Shown here: positions 37,258 through 45,082 of the stretch, in pieces
Numbering within the stretch: the first letter of the stretch is position 1
How the letters are laid out: each line of letters opens with the position of its first letter
Origin: Peribacillus simplex
Lineage (GTDB): Bacteria; Bacillota; Bacilli; Bacillales; DSM-1321
Reading direction: 5' to 3'
NCBI RefSeq assembly: GCF_900156045.1
Contig: NZ_FTMX01000003.1
Span: forward strand, 1-64,000
DNA: 64,000 bases
Position numbers and translations under genes: made by a program
The notes under the pieces: model-generated
What the model saw: only the letters and a program-made list of their open reading frames with translations
Database searches by the model: none
What the model was told of the DNA's origin: nothing

Positions 37258-37686
37258 TTAAAATGTATTATAAATGTTCGGACATTCCGTACCTGTTGGT
37301 TCATAAAAGCAATGAAGCTTGAAACGCCCAACCAAGGGCTGATTATACCATGTTGCCGGACAATCTCCCGGCGGCCTGAAGTACCATAGGCTAAATTTCG
37401 CGGGCCATAGCCTTTCACCATTTACGTTTCTGCGCGCTAGCCTTTTTTCCCTATCCCTTGCCCGCTGATAAAAATACCCCTTCTGTACAGCTTCAAAGGC
37501 ATGCTCCTGATAAATCATGTCTGGAATCGTCCTCAACCCTTTGAAATCGGAACAATTCGACCTAATCCGATTGATCCCTACATTACCGATCATCAACATG
37601 CCTTGATCACCTTCACCCTCGCCTTCCGCCCTAAGCAATCTTGCCAATAAGGCAATATCGGCATCAGTGTGCTTTACAACGGCCAT
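37258..37686 (-). CDS. cwlJ: spore cortex-lytic cell wall hydrolase CwlJ
   Basis: A 142-residue SLT/SleB-type hydrolase, the usual CwlJ length. Features are ALLARLLRAEGEGEGDQGML (with the key Glu), NVGINRI, TIPDMIYQE, FSLWYFRPPG and the C-terminal CFYEPTGTECPNIYNTF. No signal peptide, as expected: CwlJ is made in the mother cell and placed in the spore coat, where it degrades cortex during Ca-dipicolinate-triggered germination. The partner gerQ is not adjacent. It supports an endospore-forming host. Confidence 0.96.
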   Translation of the reverse strand: MAVVKHTDADIALLARLLRAEGEGEGDQGMLMIGNVGINRIRSNCSDFKGLRTIPDMIYQEHAFEAVQKGYFYQRARDREKRLARRNVNGERLWPAKFSLWYFRPPGDCPATWYNQPLVGRFKLHCFYEPTGTECPNIYNTF

Positions 37687-37791
37687 CCCATCACCTCCAC
37701 TTTTTTTATCCTATGCCTCGGAGATGGAAAAATACTCCGTTTATTAACAAAATCTTCATATGTAGCACACGTCCTATCAATAATACAACCC

Positions 37792-37858
37792 TATACTTAA
37801 GTAAGGCTGGATAGCACGCGTGGCTATCATGGTATTTGGCGAAGGCGGGGCCAATACT
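37792..37858 (+). ncRNA. two-hairpin RNA motif, copy 1
   Basis: The 54 nt at 37805-37858 match 47536-47589 at 43 positions without a gap. Hairpin I: GATAGC/GCTATC around ACGCGTG. Hairpin II: GTATT(T)GGC/GCCAATAC around GAAGGCGGG. Ten of eleven differences are transitions and keep pairing (A-U here where copy 2 has G-C). TATACT at 37792-37797 lies seven nt before the motif, exactly where copy 2 has TATAAT, but no good -35 is seen. The motif lies between cwlJ and the DUF1292 gene. Its 3' end is unknown. Confidence 0.5.
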
Positions 37859-37875
37859 TTCTTTATACATAAAAA

Positions 37876-37905
37876 AAAGGCGGCACACAATGTGCCGCCT
37901 TTATC
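37876..37905 (-). terminator. terminator of DUF1292 gene
   Basis: AAAGGCGGCACA and TGTGCCGCCTTT form a perfect 12-bp stem with loop CAA. On the minus strand eight T residues follow, so it chiefly ends the leftward gene; rightward it would only be moderate. Confidence 0.88.
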
Positions 37906-37908
37906 TTG

Positions 37909-38178
37909 TCATTCTTTCGCTTCAAATGCCGCTTCAAACGCCAATGATACCTTTTCGAACTCTTCATCCGATTCGATATCGAGCAGTTCACCTTCGCCTT
38001 CGACCCTGAAAAAGAAAATATCGATATCTTCATCTGTATCCTCTTCAATATCTTCAAGTAAACCTACTGCAACATATTCCGTTCCTTCTACATCCAATGA
38101 TCCTAAAACCTCTACTTCATGGCCTTCATCGCTGTCATCGGTAAGGGTGAAAACTTCACCTTCACGAATTTTTCCCAT
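37909..38178 (-). CDS. DUF1292 family protein (YrzB-like)
   Basis: An 89-residue very acidic protein of the DUF1292 family known from Firmicutes: EGEVFTLTDDSDEGHEVEVLG (split: EGEVFTLTDDSDEG, HEVEVLG), TEYVAVGLLED, IFFFRVEGEGE and a helical tail EEFEKVSLAFEAAF. The function is unknown. GAGGAGAGG precedes the ATG. In many Bacillus this gene sits with the YrrK Holliday-junction resolvase gene; here it is alone. Confidence 0.9.
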   Translation of the reverse strand: MGKIREGEVFTLTDDSDEGHEVEVLGSLDVEGTEYVAVGLLEDIEEDTDEDIDIFFFRVEGEGELLDIESDEEFEKVSLAFEAAFEAKE

Positions 38179-38499
38179 ACTACCTCTCCTCTCATATCCA
38201 TTAATAATGGAGTTGTTTGTAATAGTATATCGACTATTCCATTTAGAAACAAATTTTTGCCATGGAAATGATGAATTCCAATCTTTCCAAGAAAAGAATC
38301 TTCAAGAAAAACTATGGAAGAAAACTATTATCCCATAAGCCATTTATCATTTTTTCATTATTCACCAATACTTTCCCTTTGTTAACATCATTTAAAAAAT
38401 TATCTAAAACGCAATAAAAATGTAATTCAATTCCGAATAATCTTATATATACTAATATTAGCTATATTGCATCTGGCTATAATGAAGGAGGAAGATTTC
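38179..38499. other. 321-bp gene-free stretch
   Basis: AT-rich DNA between divergent genes. It ends with the AAGGAGG ribosome site (38485-38491) of the VOC gene. No gene or clear structured element was seen; promoters of both neighbours must be here. Confidence 0.4.
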
Positions 38500-38886
38500 T
38501 TGGCTGTGAAAAGGGTCGATCACATTGGCGTCGTTGTAAAAGATCTTGAAAAATCCATCGCCTTTTATCAAGATGTGCTGGATTTAAAATTAAAAGCACG
38601 CATGACTCATACTAATGGGGTAATCGAACTGGCATTCCTGGGTTACGAAGAGTCGGACGAAACAGAAATAGAATTGATTCAGGGATATAGCGACACACTG
38701 CCATCCGAAGCAACGATCCACCATTTTGCCATTACCGTGGATGATATCGAAGAAGAATATGCCCGGATCAAAAACTTGGATAATACTGAGCTGATTGATG
38801 AAGAGATTGTCACCCTTCCAAATGGTTATCGCTATTTCTACGTATATGGACCGGAAAAAGAGTGGATTGAATTTTTCCAAAGGTAA
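38500..38886 (+). CDS. VOC-family protein (glyoxalase-like)
   Basis: A 128-residue vicinal-oxygen-chelate protein: VDHIGVVVKDLEKSIAFYQDVL (opening strand with metal-type His), then IELAFLGY, HHFAITVDDIEEEYARIK (second repeat with His) and YVYGPEKEWIEFFQR with a closing Glu. It resembles methylmalonyl-CoA epimerase or glyoxalase I in layout; function not assigned. The start is TTG at 38500, chosen because AAGGAGG lies eight bases upstream; the in-frame start at 38467 precedes that site. Confidence 0.85.
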   Translation: MAVKRVDHIGVVVKDLEKSIAFYQDVLDLKLKARMTHTNGVIELAFLGYEESDETEIELIQGYSDTLPSEATIHHFAITVDDIEEEYARIKNLDNTELIDEEIVTLPNGYRYFYVYGPEKEWIEFFQR

Positions 38887-38921
38887 AAAGCAGAGTCTTA
38901 AAGACTTCTGCTTTTTTAACG
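38885..38921 (+). terminator. terminator after VOC gene
   Basis: AAAAGCAGAGTC and GACTTCTGCTTTT pair (one bulge) around TTAAA, followed by a T run. Confidence 0.88.
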
Positions 38922-39068
38922 TTCACTTTACAAGCCGCTTCGTCAATGTCCAACAAAATCCACAGATAAAAACCCTTTCTTGTTCAACAAAGGCTCCTGT
39001 TCTTATAAATGATTTCCATAAAAAGTAAATGAAAGAAAGACTATTTAATCACCTTTCATCACCCATCT

Positions 39069-39338
39069 TCACCAGCTTGACTTTTTGACACCCGGCAGTT
39101 GCCCTTTATGAGCAAGCTCTCTAAAAACGATACGTGACATGTTGAATTTGCGCATATATCCACGAGGCCTCCCCGTTACTCCACAACGATTGTGGACCCT
39201 TGTCGGCGATGAATCACGAGAGAGTTTGGCCAATGCGGCATAATCCCCTTTCTCCTTCAATTCCTTTCTAAGTTGTGCATACTTTTCGACCATTTCCAAC
39301 TGTTTTTGCGCTTTTATCACTTTAGATTTTTTCGCCAT
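39069..39338 (-). CDS. rpsN2: 30S ribosomal protein S14, zinc-independent
   Basis: An 89-residue S14 of the long form without the CxxC...CxxC zinc knuckle: [22 protein letters not shown] has a single Cys. Long zinc-free S14 (S14b) replaces the zinc-binding form under zinc limitation in Bacillus. AAAGGAGAAT precedes the ATG. It is last in a leftward cluster with YciC-type GTPase and zinc-free L33, under Zur boxes. Its start overlaps the end of a broken FAD-protein gene. Confidence 0.95.
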   Translation of the reverse strand: MAKKSKVIKAQKQLEMVEKYAQLRKELKEKGDYAALAKLSRDSSPTRVHNRCGVTGRPRGYMRKFNMSRIVFRELAHKGQLPGVKKSSW

Positions 39339-39761
39339 TCATATTCTCCTTTTTTAAAGATTTTTTTTATAGATTCTATAAACTGTTCACAATTCGTTCC
39401 GCTGCCTGTCTTGCTCCCGATATATTCCTGGATATCTGGAGCATGTTCACCAACGCCAATTGAAATCGCAAGTTTTTGTCCTACATGCCATCGATTGTTT
39501 TGCAATTGGATTTTTTATCCCTGTCCCTTTTTGCAGGCACAGAGGTGACTTCCCCTTGCACCCACGCCTAATGGATAAATCTACACCATGTTCATTGAAG
39601 GATTTCCGTAAAAGTTATTGTTCCAGGCTGCCGTTTCCACTTATTTCTGCAGGCTGAATGGATACACATCCAGATGGTGTACGGATGGAGAATGTTAAAA
39701 GGGCATTGAAATGACTTCCGTACAATGCCAAGCCTCCGCCAATAATGATCCATTCCAACAT
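39317..39761 (-). pseudogene. degraded FAD/NAD(P)-binding protein gene
   Basis: It begins well, with AAGGAGGGAGG and ATG at 39761, then MLEWIIIGGG, the N-terminal Rossmann strand of an FAD-binding protein found in Bacillus Zur-type clusters. The frame then diverges and stops after 48 codons. A later frame (39505-39317) still shows RLAISIG-like sequence (KLAISIGVGEH) expected near such a protein's C-terminus. Most of the middle is missing: the intact gene would be more than 1 kb. Homology of the second fragment is from memory of the family and is moderate. Confidence 0.5.
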
Positions 39762-39794
39762 GAACCTCCCTCCTTTTACACCATTCTCTTCAAT

Positions 39795-39815
39795 AAAACA
39801 TAATCATTACGATTT
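39795..39815. promoter_or_regulatory. Zur box 1
   Basis: AAAACATAATCATTACGATTT matches the Bacillus Zur consensus AAATCGTAATNATTACGATTT at all but a few positions, in particular TAAT-N-ATTACGATTT. It lies between rpmG2 and the broken FAD gene and could control a second promoter for the FAD gene and rpsN2. Confidence 0.75.
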
Positions 39816-39826
39816 AAACCTTAAAA

Positions 39827-39976
39827 TTACTTCGTTTCACGGTGAAGCGTGTGTTTCTTCAATCGCGGGCAGTACTTTTTCAATTCGATCCTGTCTGGGT
39901 CATTCCGCTTGTTTTTCGTCGTGATATAATTTCGGTCCCCTGATTCTGTGCATGCTAAAGTAATGTTTACTCTCAT
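39827..39976 (-). CDS. rpmG2: 50S ribosomal protein L33, zinc-independent
   Basis: A 49-residue L33: [20 protein letters not shown], then [20 protein letters not shown] and LHRETK. The two zinc CxxC pairs of ordinary L33 are broken (single Cys9 and Cys36), marking the zinc-free C-minus paralogue that replaces it when zinc is scarce. TAGGAGG precedes the ATG. It lies 23 bp after the YciC-type gene in one operon. It is below the length at which ORFs are usually listed. Confidence 0.94.
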   Translation of the reverse strand: MRVNITLACTESGDRNYITTKNKRNDPDRIELKKYCPRLKKHTLHRETK

Positions 39977-39999
39977 TTTTGTTTCCTCCTAACGTTTTT

Positions 40000-41193
40000 T
40001 TAATGAACCATTTCCGTGAATGCAGGCAATTGATCTTCGTACTGAGACCAATCCTGCTGCATCTCAGTTTCCGTCAATAAGCATTGATCTAATTCAGTTT
40101 CGATTTCCTGTTGATTCATTTGAATGCCAATCATCACCAGCTCAGTCATCCTGTCACCGTATACTGCATCCCACCGTTCCAATAATTCAGGTGCCTCCTT
40201 TAAAATTTGGCGCTGTTCTTCCTCAGGGTATGCTGCAATCCATTTACCAGCCGCTTGTAAAGTTAATGACGGTCCTGCCTGCGATAGTAAACCTGCCGTA
40301 TCATTTCTCGATGCCAGCCAAAGGAAGCCCTTTGCCCTCACCACTTGTACGGGCCAGTTTTCTAACCACTCCATCAGCCTCTCGGGATGAAAGGGTATAT
40401 TCCTTCTGTAAACGAAGGAAGAAATCCCGTACTCCAGGGTCTCTGGGATATGCACTTCATTCAATTCCTTTATCCAGCCAGCTCCTTGGCTTGCCTCTTC
40501 AAAATCAAATAATTGCGTATTCAATACATCCTTTAGCGGCACCTTGGAATGATTTGTTTCGATGATCCTCGCATCCGCATTCATTTTTTGAAGAACCGCT
40601 TTCAATTCCTCAACGGCGTCAGCATCAATTAGATCGATTTTATTCAACAGGATGACATTGGCGAACTCTATCTGATCTATTAATAGATCGACGACTTCCC
40701 TGCCATCCGCAGAATCAGTTGCTTGCATCCTGTCAATGAGTGTTTCTCCTGAAGTGAAGTCTTGCCAAAAGTTATACCCATCAACAACGGTAACCATCGT
40801 ATCAAGCCGGCAATATTCCGCTAAATCAATTCCCATGCTTTCATCAACATACGAGAAGGTTTGAGCTACAGGTACCGGTTCACTTATCCCAGTCGATTCA
40901 ATCACGATGTAATCAATGTCCCCTTGTTTCGCCAATTTCTCCACTTCAATCATCAAATCCTCACGAAGCGTACAGCAAATGCAGCCATTCTGCATTTCCA
41001 CCAGTTTTTCATCCGTCCGGGTAAACCCTCCCTGCTTGACCAGAGAAGCATCAATATTGATTTCACTCATATCATTAACGATGACGGCAACCTTCAGATC
41101 ATTCCGATTTTCAAGAATATGATTCAAAAGCGTCGTCTTTCCCGCACCAAGGTATCCACTCAATACCGTAACCGGAATTTTCTTCATCTCCAT
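40000..41193 (-). CDS. yciC: CobW/YciC-type GTPase (zinc metallochaperone)
   Basis: A 397-residue G3E GTPase of the COG0523 family. P-loop GYLGAGKTT at residues 13-21, metal motif CICC at 71-74, Walker B-like VIESTGISEP, base-recognition NKID, and a C-terminal CobW domain (about 270-380) with FHPERLMEWL and KGFLWLASR. In Bacillus subtilis YciC (ZagA) delivers zinc to target proteins under zinc starvation. AAAGGAGTGG precedes the ATG. It heads an operon with rpmG2; two Zur boxes lie upstream, one inside the promoter. The symbol is by family and context. Confidence 0.92.
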   Translation of the reverse strand: MEMKKIPVTVLSGYLGAGKTTLLNHILENRNDLKVAVIVNDMSEINIDASLVKQGGFTRTDEKLVEMQNGCICCTLREDLMIEVEKLAKQGDIDYIVIESTGISEPVPVAQTFSYVDESMGIDLAEYCRLDTMVTVVDGYNFWQDFTSGETLIDRMQATDSADGREVVDLLIDQIEFANVILLNKIDLIDADAVEELKAVLQKMNADARIIETNHSKVPLKDVLNTQLFDFEEASQGAGWIKELNEVHIPETLEYGISSFVYRRNIPFHPERLMEWLENWPVQVVRAKGFLWLASRNDTAGLLSQAGPSLTLQAAGKWIAAYPEEEQRQILKEAPELLERWDAVYGDRMTELVMIGIQMNQQEIETELDQCLLTETEMQQDWSQYEDQLPAFTEMVH

Positions 41194-41226
41194 CGCTTTC
41201 CACTCCTTTACCTGATACCTTCCTAC

Positions 41227-41247
41227 AAATCAAAATCATTACGATTT
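41227..41247. promoter_or_regulatory. Zur box 2
   Basis: AAATCAAAATCATTACGATTT, with the right half matching the Zur consensus perfectly. It lies 34 bp before the yciC start codon, downstream of the promoter, where bound repressor could act as a roadblock. Confidence 0.72.
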
Positions 41248-41285
41248 AAATCCCGAAGCTATCTCTCATGTAAAAACACCCTTTT

Positions 41286-41315
41286 ATAATAAAACGTAAT
41301 CATTACTATTTGCAA
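41286..41315 (-). promoter_or_regulatory. yciC promoter with Zur box 3
   Basis: On the minus strand TTGCAA (41315-41310) and TATTAT (41291-41286) are 18 nt apart. The Zur site AAAACGTAATCATTACTATTT (41291-41311) fills the spacer exactly, so Zur with zinc should block RNA polymerase. Together with boxes 1 and 2 this gives three sites in 1.5 kb. Confidence 0.82.
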
Positions 41316-41440
41316 GTTTTTTTCAAAATTGCCTCCAAATACTTTTCCTGACAATTGTAATCACGATTGCTCCAATACTGCTTCAGGGGCAATCACGGAT
41401 AAATGAAAGGTGCTGACATTCTTCATGAAACTTAAAACAA

Positions 41441-41659
41441 GGCTGTTTTCGCATACTTTGTTGCTATTTACCAAGTAGTGCGGTGTGGTTGATTTCCCCT
41501 CCAGATGCTCGCTTTCCGCGGGGCGGGCGGTGAGCCTCCTCGGCGTAAACGCCTGTGGGGTCTCACCTGTCCCGCTGCTCCCGCTGGAGTCTCGCACTTC
41601 CGCTCCAATCAACCTTAAATCGTTTATTTTTAAAAACAACAATCTTTACGAAAAGAGCC
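41441..41659. mobile_element. MITE-like element, copy 3
   Basis: A 219-bp element nearly identical to copies at 16484 and 32674, including the imperfect terminal inverted repeats. It is flanked by TAAAACA on both sides (41434-41440 and 41660-41666), a 7-bp target duplication. It lies upstream of the yciC promoter. The rest of the gap 41316-41833 has no gene. Confidence 0.82.
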
Positions 41660-41833
41660 TAAAACAAAAATTAAAAGGAAGCCCAATCACACATCATGTG
41701 TAAAGAACCTCCATTGAGTTATATCATTTAATGTATTTTTGACAAGCTGCTGATCATCAACAATGTTTCATTTCCCAATACATTTTTCTTTTTCTTAGTT
41801 GCAAATGGAGAAAAAAATCATTTGTCACTATGC

Positions 41834-42004
41834 TTATTCCGCCATTTCCCACCCTGAAGATTTTACTGTCTTTTGTTCAAAAGTTTCAATTTCTCTCTGT
41901 TTCGCCAATTTAGAAGCTTGTGACATGGACCACGTTAAATTCCCAAAGGCAATCACTGTCCCGATCGAGATAACTAACACCTTTTTACAAAGTATTTTCT
42001 TCAA
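41834..42004 (-). CDS. small exported or membrane protein, 56 aa
   Basis: A 56-codon ORF starting with TTG at 42004, six bases after AGGAGG. The product has a basic start and one hydrophobic helix (MKKILCKKVLVISIGTVIAF), followed by a polar region (SKLAKQREIETFEQKTVKSS). It is probably a membrane-anchored or secreted peptide. No family is recognised. It is too short for most gene listings. Confidence 0.55.
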   Translation of the reverse strand: MKKILCKKVLVISIGTVIAFGNLTWSMSQASKLAKQREIETFEQKTVKSSGWEMAE

Positions 42005-42106
42005 TAGCTTCCTCCTGAGAATGTATTGGAATACTCTAAATATAAACCAGCAATGTTAACCTAACATGTAGCAGCTGTAAATGTACGAAATTATTTTTGG
42101 ACACAA

Positions 42107-42138
42107 AAAAGCTGACTGCATATGCACTCAGCTTTTCA
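42107..42138. terminator. terminator of GIY-YIG gene
   Basis: AAAAAAGCTGA and the complementary CTCAGCTTTT with a TGCATATGCA inner stem form a hairpin. A and T tracts flank it on both sides. Confidence 0.85.
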
Positions 42139-42146
42139 TAGGCTTC

Positions 42147-42521
42147 TTATTTATAAAACACTTTGTCGACGTTGTATTTAGCATGAAGCTTATTGATCAT
42201 GTACGTTTCATAGATTTCACGTTCCATAGCGTCTTCGACTAAAAGAATGTCAATTTTCTTGACTTCATTACGATGCTCTTTAAGCGGAGAAACATTATCC
42301 TCGAAATGCTTCTTGACCCTTGGTCTTAATTTACGTGCTTTACCGACAAAAATCACTTCATCATTTTCATTGTAAAATAAGATGATGCCGCCTTTATCAC
42401 GGGGAATCAAATGAAAATCGATAAACCCGTAAATTTCAGGAATGACAGGTTCGTCTCCTTCTATAACTTGCTTTCTTTGTTTGATGCTTATATCCGCTGC
42501 AGGGATTTCAATTTTAATCAT
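42147..42521 (-). CDS. GIY-YIG nuclease-domain protein
   Basis: A 124-residue protein with one GIY-YIG domain: GGIILFYNENDEVIFVGKARKL (GI-x-LF-Y and the downstream FVGKA-x-L), the conserved Arg in LRPRVKKHF, and the metal-binding Glu in MEREIYETYMINKLHAKYN. The first Tyr of GIY is replaced by Ile-Leu-Phe. An N-terminal extension (about 35 residues) precedes the domain. Family members nick DNA or act in repair; the target is unknown. GAGGACGTG precedes the ATG. Confidence 0.82.
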   Translation of the reverse strand: MIKIEIPAADISIKQRKQVIEGDEPVIPEIYGFIDFHLIPRDKGGIILFYNENDEVIFVGKARKLRPRVKKHFEDNVSPLKEHRNEVKKIDILLVEDAMEREIYETYMINKLHAKYNVDKVFYK

Positions 42522-42726
42522 TACAATTCACGTCCTCTATTTGTATAAAGTGAAACGTTCAATCGGAAACGAAACTTCAGTTTCACGCCAAGCTCATCAC
42601 TTCAATCTTAAAGGTAAATGGTATCATAATAATGAGTGAAAAGCCATGTATGCCTTGATTGGTTTTCTGGATTAAATATAAAGAAGAAGACTCGCTGGGA
42701 GCCTCCTTCTTTGTCGGAAATATCCG

Positions 42727-42879
42727 TTACCACCTGTGAGCCTTTGCATTGCTTCTTAGTATAATGTTCGTTTGTGATTCTTGCGTATGGCCATTAACTT
42801 GAGAATTTGAACGCTTAGGTCTTGTCCAATTATGGTGAAACTTTTGAGAATGTGGATCTAATTGATCTTTATAGCTCAT
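42727..42879 (-). CDS. YpzG family small protein, 50 aa
   Basis: A 50-residue very polar peptide matching the YpzG family of Bacillaceae in pattern: MSYKDQLDPHSQKFHHNWTR, PKRSNSQVNGHTQ and a C-terminal RSNAKAHRW. The function is unknown; the family is restricted to spore formers. GAGGTGAC precedes the ATG. It lies in a 460-bp gap between longer genes and is missed by length cutoffs. Confidence 0.8.
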   Translation of the reverse strand: MSYKDQLDPHSQKFHHNWTRPKRSNSQVNGHTQESQTNIILRSNAKAHRW

Positions 42880-42981
42880 TCTGTGTCACCTCATCATTAG
42901 GATTTGGATATTCCGTTCAGTGATAGTAATCCTATCACTTGTTCTAGTATTTTATTTTTCCAAGGCATTTATACATACTCT

Positions 42982-43629
42982 TTAAAAAGCGAATTCAGCT
43001 GATTTGCCTTTTGCAAGGACTTTCCCTTCTTCATCCACCGCATCACTTGTCATGACGGATACGCCCTTTATGTTTCCATCATTTAGAATGAAACCGATGT
43101 TTCCGCTTTTTGAACCGTTTCCTTCTATTTCACCAGCAAGTTCTTCCAAGTAGATATCATCTTCCCATGTCAGATGTTCTCCTCTATCCGTTTCAAGGAA
43201 GGCAACTGGGGAAAACATGATTTTTTTATCCGTATTATTTTTGATTTCCACGTTCATTTTTACGATATCGAAATCTTCATCATGCGTATAGCCGTGGAAG
43301 AAATCAATCATGCTGTAATCCGGAGTGGCATGCATCACTTTCATTTCTTTGACTTTAACCTCGATCGGGCCAACATTCAATGTTTCATTCACTTTTTTAT
43401 AGGCCTTCAAAGTCAATTCGCCTTTTGCATCGGAAACGTTCTGACCGATCTGGTTCAATTTTATATCATCAGGAAGCTGTGGATTCGGAACATAGACATC
43501 CTTTTTTACCAGTGGCCGGGCAACTTCCTCTGTTTTTTCTTTAGCGTTCGTTTCTTCTTTGTAAGCTGGTTGGGTATTAAGAGCACCAAAAGCCGTTAAT
43601 AACAGGGCACCAATCATCAGTCTGTTCAT
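42982..43629 (-). CDS. exported protein of unknown function, 215 aa
   Basis: A 215-residue protein with a signal peptide (MNRLMIGALLLTAFGALNTQPAY) written here as its core LMIGALLLTAFGALNT. The mature part has a beta-rich domain similar in pattern to DUF4352-type extracellular domains (VGPIEVKVKEMKVMHA, then VKMNVEIKNNTDKKIMFSP). It lies 22 bp after the alkaline phosphatase gene, with AGGGAGGG, so both probably form a Pho-controlled operon. No named function. Confidence 0.72.
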   Translation of the reverse strand: MNRLMIGALLLTAFGALNTQPAYKEETNAKEKTEEVARPLVKKDVYVPNPQLPDDIKLNQIGQNVSDAKGELTLKAYKKVNETLNVGPIEVKVKEMKVMHATPDYSMIDFFHGYTHDEDFDIVKMNVEIKNNTDKKIMFSPVAFLETDRGEHLTWEDDIYLEELAGEIEGNGSKSGNIGFILNDGNIKGVSVMTSDAVDEEGKVLAKGKSAEFAF

Positions 43630-43651
43630 CGAATCCCTCCCTGAAGTGTTT

Positions 43652-45019
43652 TTACTTCTTTAATAGATCAAAGATGATTTTGGCTTGATCCGTGTTATCG
43701 ACCTGCCCTGCAAAACGTTCTTTATATGGTCCATATGCGTAGACCGGAACATCTTCACCTGTATGTCCCCCGGTAGTCCATGCAGTATTGGTCCGATTGT
43801 CGAATATGGCTTCGATGGCGTTATCGATGTTCGTCACATTTTTTGATTTGGCAGCTTCTGTTACCGTTTTGATTTCACCGTCAGTTAGCTTCACTTCATT
43901 TTGATCAATATATTGCTTTAATGTCTTTTCAACATCGGCCCCTTTTACGATGGCATCCGCCATGAAGTCAGGGGTGCGTTTGGCTGCCTTGATCGGTTCA
44001 CCATACCAGTTATATATTCCTTTTGCCCCGATCGAGAATCCCCCTGTAGAGTGATCCGCAGTAGCCACAACTAAGGTATGTTTGTCTTTCTTCGCAAATT
44101 CAATGGCCGCTTTATATGCTTTTTCAAAGTCTTCCATTTCACTCATTGCACCTACGATATCATTATCATGTCCGGCCCAATCGACCTGGCTTCCCTCGAC
44201 CATCAGGAAGAATCCATCTTTGTCTTTATTCAAGCGCTGGATCGCCGAACTTGTCATGTCTGACAAAGAAGGCGTTTCACTTGGGCGGTCAATCATTTTC
44301 GGGAGTCCTTCAGAAGCGAATAAACCAAGTACCTGTTCATTTTTGTCCTTAAGCATTTGATTTTTATCAGTCACATAACTGTAACCGTCTTTTTCGAAGG
44401 CTTTCGCCAAATTGACATCAGGTCGGACAAAATTTGACTTTCCACCGCCCAATAGGACGTCAATTTTATGTTTGCCCTTGACTAATTCATTATAATAATC
44501 GTCTGCGATTGAATTCATGTTTTTCCGATTTTCATCATGGGCGCCAAAAGATGCAGGTGTCGCATGAGTGATTTCTGAAGTGGCAACCAATCCTGTTGCT
44601 TTTCCTTTTTCCTTTGCTGCTTCCAATACGGTTTTGACTTCAGATTTATCGTTATCCACTGCAATAGCAGCGTTATAAGTCTTCACTCCGGCAGACATTG
44701 CCGTTGCGGCAGAAGCTGAATCCGTTATATTTTGTGCAGAGTCTTCTGGGTAAGTCATCTGCTGGCCAACCAAGTATTTATCAAACTCTGTCCGTTCTGC
44801 CACCTTCGTACCAGGGTTATCTTTTAAATACCGGTAAGCGGAGGTATAGGAAACACCCATGCCGTCACCGATCAGGAATATCACGTTCTTGATTTCCGGG
44901 TCTTTTTTTGTCTTATCCTTTGCCGAAACACGATCCGCTGCGGACCATGATAAACCTCCAAATGCTATTGCTGAAGCCAGTGTGATGGGCAATACCTTTT
45001 TACTCCATGTGCGATTCAA
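43652..45019 (-). CDS. phoA: secreted alkaline phosphatase
   Basis: A 455-residue exported metallo-phosphatase. Signal peptide about 1-33; Asp51 in LIGDGMG binds metal; nucleophile Ser101 in ITDSASAATAM. HATPASFGAH, VEGSQVDWAGHDND, VVATADHSTGG and TGGHTGEDVPVYAYG supply the remaining metal ligands. It releases phosphate from organic esters. The start is TTG after AAAGGGAGGC. A candidate Pho box lies 64 bp upstream. Bacillus names such paralogues phoA or phoB; the choice here is arbitrary. Confidence 0.95.
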   Translation of the reverse strand: MNRTWSKKVLPITLASAIAFGGLSWSAADRVSAKDKTKKDPEIKNVIFLIGDGMGVSYTSAYRYLKDNPGTKVAERTEFDKYLVGQQMTYPEDSAQNITDSASAATAMSAGVKTYNAAIAVDNDKSEVKTVLEAAKEKGKATGLVATSEITHATPASFGAHDENRKNMNSIADDYYNELVKGKHKIDVLLGGGKSNFVRPDVNLAKAFEKDGYSYVTDKNQMLKDKNEQVLGLFASEGLPKMIDRPSETPSLSDMTSSAIQRLNKDKDGFFLMVEGSQVDWAGHDNDIVGAMSEMEDFEKAYKAAIEFAKKDKHTLVVATADHSTGGFSIGAKGIYNWYGEPIKAAKRTPDFMADAIVKGADVEKTLKQYIDQNEVKLTDGEIKTVTEAAKSKNVTNIDNAIEAIFDNRTNTAWTTGGHTGEDVPVYAYGPYKERFAGQVDNTDQAKIIFDLLKK

Positions 45020-45082
45020 ATGAATAGCCTCCCTTTAATTTTTTCTATTTAATTAAACTATAGGTGAAGAAGATGAACCCAA

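Noticed and set aside
37820..38338. 172-codon plus-strand ORF beginning in the RNA motif
   Set aside because: It runs antisense through the DUF1292 gene and is Ser-rich as expected from an opposite strand of an acidic protein; no ribosome site.
41799..42059. 86-codon plus-strand ORF
   Set aside because: Antisense to the 56-codon ORF that has a strong ribosome site and a proper membrane helix.
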